Assembly: GCF_963920925.1 (NCBI RefSeq)
Contig: NZ_CAWUDI010000013.1
Coordinates: 96,851 to 160,850 of the forward strand
From: Rivularia sp963920925
GTDB taxonomy: Bacteria > Cyanobacteriota > Cyanobacteriia > Cyanobacteriales > Nostocaceae
DNA length: 64,000 nucleotides
Direction of reading: 5' to 3'
In this document: positions 36,797 through 45,839 of the stretch, piece by piece
How the letters are laid out: each line of letters opens with the position of its first letter
Numbering within the stretch: position 1 is the stretch's first letter
Translations under genes and position numbers: made by a program
The notes under the pieces: model-generated
Database searches by the model: none
Seen by the model: the letters and a program-made list of their open reading frames with translations, nothing else
Told to the model about the DNA's origin: nothing

Positions 36797-36983
36797 GTTG
36801 AAAAATATAAATAACCATCAGCCTTTATTTTGCCGTTTTAATGCAACTTTTTAAGAATATTTTGTAAAGGTAAGTATTTTCTTTGAGAAAAACTCTAAAA
36901 TCTATCTAAAATCTATTTAAAATATAAATATTAGGTAGATTCACCGATCTTATAGCCCTCGGTGCTTAATTAGGACAATTATT

Positions 36984-37379
36984 ATGTTTAAGAATACAAA
37001 TTTGCAACCGTATTTTGCGGTTGGAGTTGCTGCTTTAATAGGTGCTGTAGCTGCACCAGCCTCCGCTCAGTCTGTAATCATCATTAATGACAGTACTCCC
37101 TACTACAGAGGACATAATCCGACTGTAGGTAATTTTATTTATGGAAGTCCCATTCCCACACCCATACCCGTGAATCCGGCGACGGGACATATACCTACAC
37201 AAAGTTATTTTTCCAAACCCCGGAGATCGAGAACAATTTATAACTCTACATTTATTAATCCAGTTTTAGTTAACCCGACAATTATCAAAAGTCCCCGAAA
37301 CCAAAGACGTTATCGCAACTCGCGGCGACGAGGTTATCATCAGCCAGCTTCGCGGATTTTGATTAATTCCCCTTGGTAA
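36984..37379 (+). CDS. Small secreted Arg/Pro-rich protein of unknown function
   Basis: 131 residues. A Sec signal peptide with cleavage after APASA (about residue 28). The mature part starts QSVIIINDSTPYYRGH, has PIPTPIPVNP, repeated (V/I)NP(V/T) and I-x-SP motifs, and a basic SRRRGYHQ stretch before the ILINSPW end. I do not recognise the family, though similar short secreted proteins with an N-terminal IIIND strand are seen in cyanobacteria. It is divergent from the TPR gene; the 187-bp gap between them is AT-rich. Confidence 0.7.
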   Translation: MFKNTNLQPYFAVGVAALIGAVAAPASAQSVIIINDSTPYYRGHNPTVGNFIYGSPIPTPIPVNPATGHIPTQSYFSKPRRSRTIYNSTFINPVLVNPTIIKSPRNQRRYRNSRRRGYHQPASRILINSPW

Positions 37380-37399
37380 ATTGGGAATAATAAAGCTAG

Positions 37400-37585
37400 T
37401 AGGTTGGGTTAGGCGGGTAACTATTTAGAGCATAAACTCAGAAGATTCAATTCCGCCGTAACCCAACTTCGTTGTTTAACAAGAAATATTATTACTTCTC
37501 TACAATACTGATGTTGGGTTACGAAACGATTAACATTAATTTTCGTTTTAATTTCAAATTGCCTGCTCGTGTCTAACCCAACCTA
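37400..37585. repeat. GTTGGGTTA inverted-repeat element
   Basis: TAGGTTGGGTTAG at 37400-37412 is the exact reverse complement of 37573-37585. Internal CGTAACCCAAC and TTGGGTTACG copies (about 37452, 37512) form a further pair. The element fills the gap between the convergent 36984 gene and argB. Further copies lie at 38591-38604, 38698-38708 and 38761-38769. Confidence 0.75.
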
Positions 37586-37605
37586 CAAAACCCCAATCGC
37601 AACAC

Positions 37606-38508
37606 TTACCCAAACTGAGAGCCAAGAATCATTGTGCCGATACCACCATCGGTAAAGATTTCTAGCAAAAGAGCATGGGGAATGCGACCATCAATAATAT
37701 GCGCCGCACGTACTCCCTGAGCCAGCGAACGCACGCAACAGGTGACTTTTGGTATCATACCTCCAGCAACAATACCTTTTGAAATCAAGCCGCGAGCTTC
37801 TGTAATATCTACTTTGGCAATCAAAGTAGAAGGATCTTGATAATTTTCTAAAATACCCCGTGTATCGGTAAGCAAAATTAACTTTTCTGCACCTAATGCA
37901 GCAGCAATCTCTCCAGCTACTGTATCGGCATTAATGTTATAAGCTTGCCCCGTTTCATCGGCAGCGACGCTAGAAACTACCGGAATATAACCACTTTCGA
38001 CCAAAGTTCCTAGAATTTCGGTATTTACAGAACTAACTTCTCCCACAAAACCAATATCATCTTGACCTTGGTGACGAGCTGTAATTAAGTTACCATCCTT
38101 ACCGCATAAACCTACTGCTTTTCCACCGGCTTGGTTGATTTTGGCAACTATTTCTTTATTCACTCGACCAACCAATACCATTTCTACCACATCCATTGTC
38201 GCAGCATCGGTCACGCGCAAACCATCTTTAAACTGCGGTTCGATTCCTATTTTACCAAGCCAAGTATTAATTTCTGGGCCACCACCATGTACTAAAATCG
38301 GTCGTAAGCCGACACAAGATAAGAAAACAACATCGCGGATAACTTTATCCTTGAGGCTGCTATCCTTCATCGCGGCACCACCATATTTGACTACTACGGT
38401 TCTACCTGCAAATTTTTGTATATAAGGTAGTGCTTCACTCAACACCTTTACCCGACTAGCTGCATCCTGTTGAATATACTCAGTATCGTTAACCATCATA
38501 AGCAACAT
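37606..38508 (-). CDS. argB: Acetylglutamate kinase
   Basis: 300 residues as read from ATG 38508; ATG codons at 38499 and 38496 (MVNDTEY) are also plausible starts, none with a clear ribosome site. Substrate and nucleotide motifs are complete: VVVKYGGAAMKD, LVHGGGPEIN, NINADTVAGEIAAALGAEKLILLTD, and GGMIPKV near the C-terminus. It phosphorylates N-acetylglutamate, the controlled step of arginine synthesis, and in cyanobacteria is the target of PII. The C-terminal VRAAHIIDGRIPHALLLEIFTDGGIGTMI, which includes the arginine site, is intact. Confidence 0.97.
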   Translation of the reverse strand: MLLMMVNDTEYIQQDAASRVKVLSEALPYIQKFAGRTVVVKYGGAAMKDSSLKDKVIRDVVFLSCVGLRPILVHGGGPEINTWLGKIGIEPQFKDGLRVTDAATMDVVEMVLVGRVNKEIVAKINQAGGKAVGLCGKDGNLITARHQGQDDIGFVGEVSSVNTEILGTLVESGYIPVVSSVAADETGQAYNINADTVAGEIAAALGAEKLILLTDTRGILENYQDPSTLIAKVDITEARGLISKGIVAGGMIPKVTCCVRSLAQGVRAAHIIDGRIPHALLLEIFTDGGIGTMILGSQFG

Positions 38509-38853
38509 TTTATTGTCAAATGCGAATCATGATAGTTTAAAAGAATTTGGTGTTGCTATACAATAGTCCTGATTCGGGAAGTAACAATTTGTAGGTTGGG
38601 TTAGACACGTTAGCGTTCACGCGGAGCGTGCGGCTCAGCGTGTCCGGAGGACATAAAGCAAATTGCACTTATCACGAGAATATATATCCCAAGTGTCGTA
38701 ACCCAACATGATCATTTTTTTGCCTTTCCCTAGTTATATTACAAAATACAGAGAATACAATGTTGGGTTATGGCGATCGCGATTAATTATTTCTGAAAAA
38801 CCATACTTCTTGGTGCGCCATGAAGCCAACCGACAAAATACAATTCCTACTCG
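38509..38853. other. 345-bp intergenic region with GTTGGGTTA and GCGTGTCC repeats
   Basis: It contains a TAGGTTGGGTTAGACACG copy (38592-38609). A GTTAGCGTTCACGCGGAGCG block follows, then GTGTCCGGAGGACATAA (38641-38656), a common short repeat in this genome (also 19190-19260). Two more TTGGGTTA copies follow. The argB promoter should lie at the left end. No gene seen. Confidence 0.55.
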
Positions 38854-39408
38854 CTACTCCCGGTTTCTTATTCCCGGATTTTTCAAAACGCTGGGAATCT
38901 GTGCAAGTACTCGCTTGGAAATTTCTTCGGGGGTTTCCCCTTCTTGAAGAGTTATTCGTAAATCGGCTAAAGCATAAAGTGATTCTCGTTCTTTTATAAG
39001 ATTGCCTATTTTTAATAAAGGATTACTATCTTGTAATAACGGTCTTGTAGTATCTTCTTTTAAGCGGTTATATAATAACTCCGGTGTTGCATCCAACCAG
39101 ACAATTAAACCGTGATGCAGATAACTCCAGTTTTTCCGCTTTAATATAATCCCGCCGCCAGTTGCTACAGTTAACTTTGTATAAGCGCTAACTTGGGAGA
39201 GAACATCACTTTCTAGTTGGCGAAATTCAGTTTCTCCCTCTTGAGCAAATATTTGATTGATACTTTTTTTCGCAGATGCAGCGATGACTTCATCGGTATC
39301 TACAAACCCATATCCAAGTTCGCTTGCTAGTAAACGCCCCACAGTAGTTTTACCAGCACCCATCATCCCGATTAAGTAGAGGTTAATCCCTTGTAATAAG
39401 TTGTTCAC
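38854..39408 (-). CDS. aroK: Shikimate kinase
   Basis: 184 residues from GTG 39408 (VNNLLQGINLYLIGMMGAGKTT); an in-frame GTG at 39441 would add 11 basic residues and is less like the family. P-loop GMMGAGKTT, FVDTDEVI (Mg/shikimate Asp), QEGETEFRQLE, the glycine-rich VATGGGII and the lid Arg in EDTTRPLL are all present. It phosphorylates shikimate on the chorismate route. About 50 bp downstream of the STAND ATPase gene, in the same direction. Confidence 0.95.
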   Translation of the reverse strand: MNNLLQGINLYLIGMMGAGKTTVGRLLASELGYGFVDTDEVIAASAKKSINQIFAQEGETEFRQLESDVLSQVSAYTKLTVATGGGIILKRKNWSYLHHGLIVWLDATPELLYNRLKEDTTRPLLQDSNPLLKIGNLIKERESLYALADLRITLQEGETPEEISKRVLAQIPSVLKNPGIRNRE

Positions 39409-39461
39409 GCTCTTGTAAGTCTTCTTTTTTCTAATTCTCACTCTACTTTAAAGTTAAGCAT

Positions 39462-41054
39462 TTAGCGATTGACTTTCAGATGGTTTTTCAACTGCTTTTC
39501 AAAAATGCTGTGAGCAAACAATAGCGAACTCGCTTCATCTTGGCTAAATTTCAAATTTTCCTCAATCAGCTTTTCAATCAAATATTCACGTAATACCGGC
39601 GTTAGCGAAAAACCTTCAGGTACTCGATCGATTAGCGATCGCCTTTGTAATAATTCGACGGCTTCGAGGGTTAATCGCCCTGTTACTCTCAATACTAGTT
39701 CTTTTTGCAATTTCTGTAAGTCAAAATCATCATTGAGAGCTAGCAAGTACATAATTTGCTTTTCTAAAATAGATAAGCGGTTAAATTGCTCGTCTAACAA
39801 AGCGCGAATATGTCCAAAAACAACTGTCTCCTGTTGCAGAAATTCTTCTATATTTCCAGCAAATAATTCCACAATAGCTGTAGCAACTAATTTGATAAAT
39901 AAAGGATTTCCCGCGTAGCGCTGCATTATGTGTTCGGATTCTTCTTCTTTTAAGTCCGCAAATCCTTTTGATTCAAGTATAGAAGAGGTTTCTAGCTTGT
40001 TTAATCCCGTTAGTTTTAAGGAGCGAACGGGTAAATTTTCTCCTTCGAGAGCAGCAATTTCTTGGGGTTTCTCTCTACTCGTTAACAGCAAACAACTTTG
40101 ATGCTGAGATTCTCCCAAGCGTTGAATAAACTCCCCAAAGGCTTCATAACCGGGAAGATATTGAAAGATCGGCATATCTATATTGAAATTACCAGTTATA
40201 GTGCTATTGCTTGATAATACCCCTGAATAATCTTCAGTATTTACGTTATTAAAACTGTATAAAATTGAATCTATATGGTCTAAAACAATCAAAGTTCGAG
40301 AAGAGCGTAAACAGCTTACCAGTTGAGAAATACTAGTAGAAATACTTTGTCCCTTTGTCAGGGTTTGTGGGGATAAAACTTCTAAAAGTTGCTCAAAAAT
40401 TACCTGTGGAGATGGAGCAAAACGTAAAGATCGCCAGATAATAAAATCGAAATTATCTGTAACTTGGGAAGCTAACTTTACCGAAAAAGTAGTTTTACCA
40501 ATCCCACCCATGCCTAAAAGTACTACCAAACGCACTTGCTCTTGCAAAATCCATTTTTTTACTTGAGTTAACTCACTCGCTCTTCCGTAAAAAATGCTTG
40601 CATCTATAGCTTCTCCCCAATCTTGCATGGAATTAGATGCGATATTGGCTATTCCTGCTGCAATATTTCTACTAGTAGTTGTGTTGTGAGTCGCGACTTC
40701 GATTTGCAGCCAAGCTTTCTTGTAACCCGCTTTTTCCAGCAATTGAGTTACCCGACTCCAGTTTTTTACCTTAACCGAGTCCGAGGCTTGCTTGCTTAAC
40801 AATTCTTCTATATATTTATATAATCCATTAGAAAGATAAACCCTAACAGTGCTGCTACTACGAGTTTTATAAACTTTGCTGGCAATTTCCGCCGGACTAA
40901 AACCGCATAGCAAACCTCGAAGGAATTTTTTTTCTACAGGAGTTAAAGCTTTTCCTTTCCCAGATGCCAAATCAATATACAACTTTTCTAAGTCCCAATT
41001 ATTTTTAGCTTCACTAAATTCCTCTTCTATCTTTCGACGACTACTTGGACTCAT
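39462..41054 (-). CDS. STAND (NB-ARC-type) ATPase with N-terminal vMAP-like helix-turn-helix domain, no sensor repeats
   Basis: 530 residues. Residues 22-118 form a vMAP-type N-terminal domain with a LuxR-like helix-turn-helix (LTPVEKKFLRGLLCGFSPAEIASKVYKTRSSSTVRVYLSNGLYKYI). The NTPase core has Walker A GMGGIGKTT (181-189), Walker B-like TLIVLDHIDSIL, sensor LLLTSREKP, GNPL(F)IKL, and a winged helix (about 425-500). Related proteins continue into WD40 or TPR sensors, but this one ends after the winged helix. STAND ATPases act in signalling and anti-phage defence. Here the partner or sensor must be supplied by another protein, or the gene is truncated. Confidence 0.85.
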   Translation of the reverse strand: MSPSSRRKIEEEFSEAKNNWDLEKLYIDLASGKGKALTPVEKKFLRGLLCGFSPAEIASKVYKTRSSSTVRVYLSNGLYKYIEELLSKQASDSVKVKNWSRVTQLLEKAGYKKAWLQIEVATHNTTTSRNIAAGIANIASNSMQDWGEAIDASIFYGRASELTQVKKWILQEQVRLVVLLGMGGIGKTTFSVKLASQVTDNFDFIIWRSLRFAPSPQVIFEQLLEVLSPQTLTKGQSISTSISQLVSCLRSSRTLIVLDHIDSILYSFNNVNTEDYSGVLSSNSTITGNFNIDMPIFQYLPGYEAFGEFIQRLGESQHQSCLLLTSREKPQEIAALEGENLPVRSLKLTGLNKLETSSILESKGFADLKEEESEHIMQRYAGNPLFIKLVATAIVELFAGNIEEFLQQETVVFGHIRALLDEQFNRLSILEKQIMYLLALNDDFDLQKLQKELVLRVTGRLTLEAVELLQRRSLIDRVPEGFSLTPVLREYLIEKLIEENLKFSQDEASSLLFAHSIFEKQLKNHLKVNR

Positions 41055-41546
41055 TATTTTTACTGATTTATTTAAACTCGAATAGAGCTTATCTTAACCA
41101 GTTTCTAAGTATTTTTCTTTAAAGCAATAATAAATAACAATGAATTTATAACGAATTTACTAACGGTCGTTAGGTGACTTTTTAGTATCAACTTCGCTAT
41201 CTTTGAACTTAACGGAAACTTAATAAAAAATCGTTGAAACTTTATTCAATCAATATAAGTCAATAATGCAGGGTCTAGTAAAGCAGGTTAAAAAGTAGTA
41301 ATTTTACTTTAACTTAACGCTTTGTCTTTTACCATACATTTTGCTTAAAAATCAGATTGGTAATAATTATTTACACAATCATCAACTTTACGGTTAGCAT
41401 TTTATGGAGTTTTAAATGAGAAGGATTTTCTATTGTCTCAGAAAAATTGTTTTATTTATGCCAGTATTCGCAAAACTTTTGACGAGTGCATATTTTATCT
41501 AAGAAAGCTCGTATAAACAAATGTAGTAGAGCAGAGGTTTTAAATA
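41055..41546. other. 492-bp intergenic region
   Basis: AT-rich, divergent upstream region of the STAND gene and the 41547 gene. No repeat or RNA recognised. AGAGG at 41533-41537, 9 nt before the ATG at 41547, is a good ribosome site. Confidence 0.4.
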
Positions 41547-41741
41547 ATGACTAGAATTCGTGATGTAGTTCAGAACGCTTTAGCAACTGGTTATTTAAGT
41601 GTAGAGGCAGAAAATCAGCTGCGCCGATTGTTAACAACCCATTATGAGTGGGAAGATTTTAGCGCTTTCGTGGTTCTCCAAGAAGCAGCGATGAATGGTA
41701 GAGTCAAACAAGAATCCCGCGAACGCTGTGGGATTAAGTAG
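41547..41741 (+). CDS. Small conserved cyanobacterial protein
   Basis: 64 residues, MTRIRDVVQNALATGYLSVEAENQLRRLLT...WEDFSAFVVLQEAAMNGRVKQESRE. This pattern of a short helical protein (start MTRIRDVV, end GRVKQESRE) is familiar from many cyanobacterial genomes as a conserved hypothetical protein. No function is known to me. A ribosome site (AGAGG) is present. Confidence 0.75.
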   Translation: MTRIRDVVQNALATGYLSVEAENQLRRLLTTHYEWEDFSAFVVLQEAAMNGRVKQESRERCGIK

Positions 41742-41784
41742 AATCAAGCGGCGAATATTGATAAAAGTATTTATTATTTATTCG

Positions 41785-42555
41785 TTAACGCTGCGGTTTA
41801 TCTTCTGAAAAATCTTCTTCCAAAAAATCCCAATCGTCATCATTCCCCTTGTCGTTCGATTTATCTGAAGTGCCTGAAACTGTTGATTGAGTCGGAGGTG
41901 GCACAATCACCCGATAATCGGCATCATATACTTCCGTTTTTTCTGCCCTAGAATCTTTTAAATCACTTTTTTCATAAGAATAAGAAGAATCAGCCGAGTC
42001 ATAATCATTTTCTGGCTCTTCAAAATCTTCATAATCCCTATCATCTTGAATTTTTGTATAGCTAGAACGAGAATTAGATGTAATATATTCTTTTTCTTCA
42101 ACATATTCTCTTTCTTGAGAATCCCAATCATCGTTAACATTTCTATCTAAATCCCAATCATCATCATCAGAATCCTCAAACTGATCTGATGATTGTGGTG
42201 AAGCTGGTGGGGGAGTAGATATTCTCTCTTTGAATTGTTCTTCCTTGAAGGCTTTTTCCTTGGAAGCTTTTTCCTGTGGAGTTCTTTTATTCACGCGGGG
42301 TGAATCGAATGGCTCGTATGATGACGTTTGACGCTGTTGTCTTGTACCACGGCTTGATAATTTAACCAAGCTGCTCATTAATAAAGAAGTCAACGCACCA
42401 GCAGCAGTGCTTAATAACATCCACACAGCCAAGGAAAGCGGTTGGGTTCGCAAGCCCAAAAAGACTAAGGGTATTGCAGGAGACCAATTTTGCGCTAGCA
42501 ATAGCATAAGTCCTCCCAATACTGCGACTAAGAGAATCAAGCGAATTACAGCCAT
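41785..42555 (-). CDS. LapA-like (DUF1049) membrane protein with long acidic disordered tail
   Basis: 256 residues. Residues 1-65 have two membrane segments (VIRLILLVAVLGGLMLLLAQNW; LSLAVWMLLSTAAGALTSLLMSSLV) with the Q-N-x-x-P-I motif of the LapA/DUF1049 family. From about residue 70 to the end it is highly charged, with DDDDWDLD, DDWDSQ and DDDWDFLEEDF clusters and no visible fold. The acidic DDDWD motifs recall the WDDDE repeats of the protein at 32999. The role is unknown; LapA proteins in other bacteria act in lipopolysaccharide assembly. Confidence 0.8.
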   Translation of the reverse strand: MAVIRLILLVAVLGGLMLLLAQNWSPAIPLVFLGLRTQPLSLAVWMLLSTAAGALTSLLMSSLVKLSSRGTRQQRQTSSYEPFDSPRVNKRTPQEKASKEKAFKEEQFKERISTPPPASPQSSDQFEDSDDDDWDLDRNVNDDWDSQEREYVEEKEYITSNSRSSYTKIQDDRDYEDFEEPENDYDSADSSYSYEKSDLKDSRAEKTEVYDADYRVIVPPPTQSTVSGTSDKSNDKGNDDDWDFLEEDFSEDKPQR

Positions 42556-42655
42556 AGGAATTAAAAGAAGTATGGAAAAAGCATCAAGGATAAATAATAA
42601 AAATTTATTATTGCTTTAATTAAACGTTACTTCTTACTTTACACTTAACTTTCTA

Positions 42656-43273
42656 TTAACGACCTTGCCAGCGTTTAATCGGGACACAATCAATATCAAG
42701 TTGATCTAAACTCCGAGCTACAACAAAATCAACTAAATCCTCTACACTTTGGGGATTATGGTACCAAGCAGGAATTGCAGGAACTATTCTGGCTCCTGCT
42801 TCGGCTAAACTGACTAAATTACGCAGATGAATCAAACTCAAAGGAGTTTCGCGGGGTACCAAAATCAACTTTCGTCCTTCTTTAAGTTGAACGTCGGCAG
42901 CCCTTTCTAACAAATCCGAACTTAACCCACCAGCTAACTTAGCTACAGTACTCATACTGCAAGGCATAATTATCATCCCTGAAGTACGAAAAGAACCGCT
43001 AGCAATATTCGCTCCCACATCAGCCCAAGGATGACAGCGCAGTTTACCCGCTGCTTTGACTCCAGCTTGCTCTCGCCAAAATTGCTCTTGCGCCTTCGGT
43101 TCCGCTGGCATAGGTGTACTATTTTCCGACTGCCAAACCATAAAGCTGGATTTGGATGCTACTAATTCGATAGCATATTCCGCTTCTAACAAAAACTTAA
43201 GAGCGCGAACGGCGTAAATAAGACCTGATGCGCCTGAGACACCTATTATTAATGGCTTAGCGTTATTGGACAC
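42656..43273 (-). CDS. ubiX: UbiX-family flavin prenyltransferase
   Basis: 205 residues from GTG 43273. GVSGASGLIYAVRAL is the FMN-binding N-terminus. SGSFRTSGMIIMPCSMSTVAKLAGGLSSDLLERAADV and LVPRETPLSLIHLRNLVSLAEAGARIVPAIPAWY are the family core. It makes prenylated FMN for UbiD-type decarboxylases, used in quinone synthesis. It lies downstream of the RNB-domain gene in the same direction, separated by 226 bp of repeats. Confidence 0.95.
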   Translation of the reverse strand: MSNNAKPLIIGVSGASGLIYAVRALKFLLEAEYAIELVASKSSFMVWQSENSTPMPAEPKAQEQFWREQAGVKAAGKLRCHPWADVGANIASGSFRTSGMIIMPCSMSTVAKLAGGLSSDLLERAADVQLKEGRKLILVPRETPLSLIHLRNLVSLAEAGARIVPAIPAWYHNPQSVEDLVDFVVARSLDQLDIDCVPIKRWQGR

Positions 43274-43284
43274 TTGTTTGCTGA

Positions 43285-43499
43285 ATTAAGGGAAATGGGG
43301 GAAATGGGGAGATGGTGAAGCCACTCTCGTGGGTCGTCTCCCGCAGTACGAGAGAAGTGGTGTTAGCGTAGCGTCTCCGGAGGAGATACCCGAAGGGGGA
43401 GATGGGGAGAGGGGGAGAGGGGGAGATGGGGAGAGTAATTAATTAATAATTCATTCCTAACTCCTAACTCCTAACTCCTAACTCCTAACTTCCTACTCC
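43285..43499. repeat. Repeat mosaic (GGGGAGA / CTAACTC) with GC-rich insert
   Basis: GGGGAAATGGGGAGATGG is interrupted at about 43309 by AAGCCACTCTCGTGGGTCG ... GAGAAGTGGTGTTAGCGTAG and CTCCGGAGGAG, then resumes as GGGGGAGATGGGGAGAG units to 43434. CTAACTCC units follow to 43490. Like those at 25165 and 35205, the GC-rich block sits inside a tandem-repeat tract. Confidence 0.75.
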
Positions 43500-45839
43500 C
43501 TAGTCTTGATATTCCAAATCGTCTGACTCGTAATGTTGCGGCATATAGTAACCGGGAGAATCGGAATCGCGATCGCCTCCTCCTTCATCGTTACCTACAG
43601 TCACTAAGTCAATTTGCTGGCGGTAATAATCGACACTCTTGACCTGTACGGATACGCGATCGCCGAGTCGATAAGATGCGCGATTTTTACGACCGAATAA
43701 TGCTTGCTGCCGAGCGCGATATTCATACCAATCGTCTTTGAGAGAGCTAACGTGTACTAGCCCTTCTACCCGCAAAGGTATGTTGCTAATTTCTTCAGTT
43801 TCTTGTGCTGGTACCTCAATTTCTACGAAGAATCCGTATGATTGAACGCCAGTAATTACACCACTGAAGACTTCGCTAATTCGCTGCTTCATTAAAGCGG
43901 CTCTTTTAAGCCCTTCTAAATCAGCTTCAGCTTCTTGAACTTCCTTTTCTCGATCGTTAATTTGGGTAATTACCCTTGCTAGATCGGTTTGTAGTTCTTG
44001 CTGTAGCTCCGGAGGTAATACGTTCCAGTTGATTTCACCGTGGCTATTACTAGAACGTAAATTCACCCGTTCCTTTATCCGAGTATTGCGGCGATCGCGT
44101 CCGTTTTCGATTAAGGCATAATAAACCCTTTGCATCAATAAATCGGGATAGCGTCGCAGGGGAGAGGTGCAGTGAAGATAACCGTCTGGTAAGGCTAAAC
44201 CGAAGTGTCCTCCTTGATTGGTAGTGTAAGTAGGTGGCTTGAGGGTGTCTTGCAATAAATAAGTCAGAACTTGTTCGGAAGCAGATTCAGCAAATACTTT
44301 AGTTAAGTGTTGATAATCTAAAGGTTGAATCTCAATATCATCCGGTAGCGCAAGTTCCACTCCCAAATTAATTGCTAGTTTGAGCATTTCTTGAACGTCA
44401 TCTGGATCGGGTGCCCCTTGAACTCGCCAAATAGCAGGAATACCCAAAGCATTCAAATGAATTGCCATTAATTGATTTGTTAACAGTACTAATTCCGTTA
44501 ACAAAGTACTAACTGGCGAATCTGTTTCGGTAACACACCCGCTTGCACCTTCATCAAAGAAGGGGTTTTGTAGGATAGGCAGATTTAACTGTAAGCTACC
44601 TCTTGTTAAACGTTGCTCCTTGAGAACTATTGCCAAGGCTTGCAACTGTTGCAGCATTTCTACTACTTCGGGGGCTTCTTTTGTTTCAGCCGCAAGAACT
44701 CCCAAAGCTTGTTTTTGGTTTAAATCCGTATCAACATTAACTATGCTTGGCTGAATTTCCCAATCGAGAACAACTCCTGTTTCTCCATCTAAGGTAATCA
44801 GAAAAGAAATTGCCAAACGATCGCTTCCGGTAACTAATGAACTTCTTGCAGCTACAGCATCGGGTAACATAGACAAGACAAGTTTGCCTAAATAAACGCT
44901 TCTTCCGCGTTTCAAGGCTTCTCGATCCAAAGCTTCATCTGGCTTTACGTAATGAGAAACGTCAGCAATATGGAAACCTAGTAACCAATTTCCTTCTTCA
45001 GTTTCTTCCAGCGAGATAGCATTTTCTCTAACTTTTGAAGAATCGGCGTTAGCGCAAATGCAAATAGTAAACTTGTCTGTTAAGTCAAGTCGATTTTTTC
45101 GGTCTGCTTTGAGTATCCTTTTGGGCAATTTAGCAGCTACATCTTCGACATTATCCGAGAAAGTACGGGAAAGGTCGTGTTTGCAGGTAACTAAATCAAT
45201 ATCAGCAGCAGCTTCCGCATCGCTACCGAGAATTTGCACCACCTTACCCAATGGTGGGTACTGAGCCAAAGGATAGCGCAGCACCTGAACGTGGGCAAGA
45301 TGATCGATAGCGTCGTCTAAAGTAACGCCATTTTGCCGTAATTTGAGTTCAAACAGCAGCCGATCGTCCAAAGGTACCGCGCGGAAACCTCCTTCTATCT
45401 GCTTAATTCGCGCTAATAAAGTGTGGTTAGAGCGTTCTAAAACCAGCTTCACCTCACCTTCAGGAGAACGTCGGCGACTACCTTCTTTGAGAACTCTAAC
45501 TAAAACGCGATCGCCATTCCAAGCATTACTTAAATGGCTTTCTCGGATATAAATATCTTCAGCAGCTTCTATATCTTGAATTGCAAAGCAAAAGCCCTTA
45601 GAAGAACAGCGGAGTTTAGCTTCAATTAAAGAATCCTCAGAAAGACGACGGTACTTGCCTCGTTCTTTCGCCAAAATTCCGATTTTTTCTAAAACATCTA
45701 AGGCAATTTCCAGTTTTTGTATACTGTCATCATCTTCACAACCAAGTTTTTTTTCGAGAAGTTTGCGAGCTACCAATTTATCATCAGTGAAATTGGCAAG
45801 GAGTGTAGCGATTGAAAATTCCATGCGCTGAACCGACAT
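43500..45839 (-). CDS. RNase II/R (RNB) family protein lacking catalytic aspartates
   Basis: 779 residues; ATG at 45839 or 45824 (MEFSIATLL). Order: N-terminal helix-turn-helix (~1-65), cold-shock domains (~70-220), RNB domain (~240-590) and a C-terminal S1 domain (~650-745). In active enzymes the RNB domain has D-x5-D-x-D-D; here the four positions are Asn264, Val270, Glu272 and Asn273, so the metal site is lost. Later RNB motifs (FHIADVSHYVKPDEALDREA, HCTSPLRRYPDLL) are kept. It probably binds RNA without degrading it. It resembles cyanobacterial Zam, an RNase II homologue, but I cannot confirm orthology. Confidence 0.88.
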   Translation of the reverse strand: MSVQRMEFSIATLLANFTDDKLVARKLLEKKLGCEDDDSIQKLEIALDVLEKIGILAKERGKYRRLSEDSLIEAKLRCSSKGFCFAIQDIEAAEDIYIRESHLSNAWNGDRVLVRVLKEGSRRRSPEGEVKLVLERSNHTLLARIKQIEGGFRAVPLDDRLLFELKLRQNGVTLDDAIDHLAHVQVLRYPLAQYPPLGKVVQILGSDAEAAADIDLVTCKHDLSRTFSDNVEDVAAKLPKRILKADRKNRLDLTDKFTICICANADSSKVRENAISLEETEEGNWLLGFHIADVSHYVKPDEALDREALKRGRSVYLGKLVLSMLPDAVAARSSLVTGSDRLAISFLITLDGETGVVLDWEIQPSIVNVDTDLNQKQALGVLAAETKEAPEVVEMLQQLQALAIVLKEQRLTRGSLQLNLPILQNPFFDEGASGCVTETDSPVSTLLTELVLLTNQLMAIHLNALGIPAIWRVQGAPDPDDVQEMLKLAINLGVELALPDDIEIQPLDYQHLTKVFAESASEQVLTYLLQDTLKPPTYTTNQGGHFGLALPDGYLHCTSPLRRYPDLLMQRVYYALIENGRDRRNTRIKERVNLRSSNSHGEINWNVLPPELQQELQTDLARVITQINDREKEVQEAEADLEGLKRAALMKQRISEVFSGVITGVQSYGFFVEIEVPAQETEEISNIPLRVEGLVHVSSLKDDWYEYRARQQALFGRKNRASYRLGDRVSVQVKSVDYYRQQIDLVTVGNDEGGGDRDSDSPGYYMPQHYESDDLEYQD

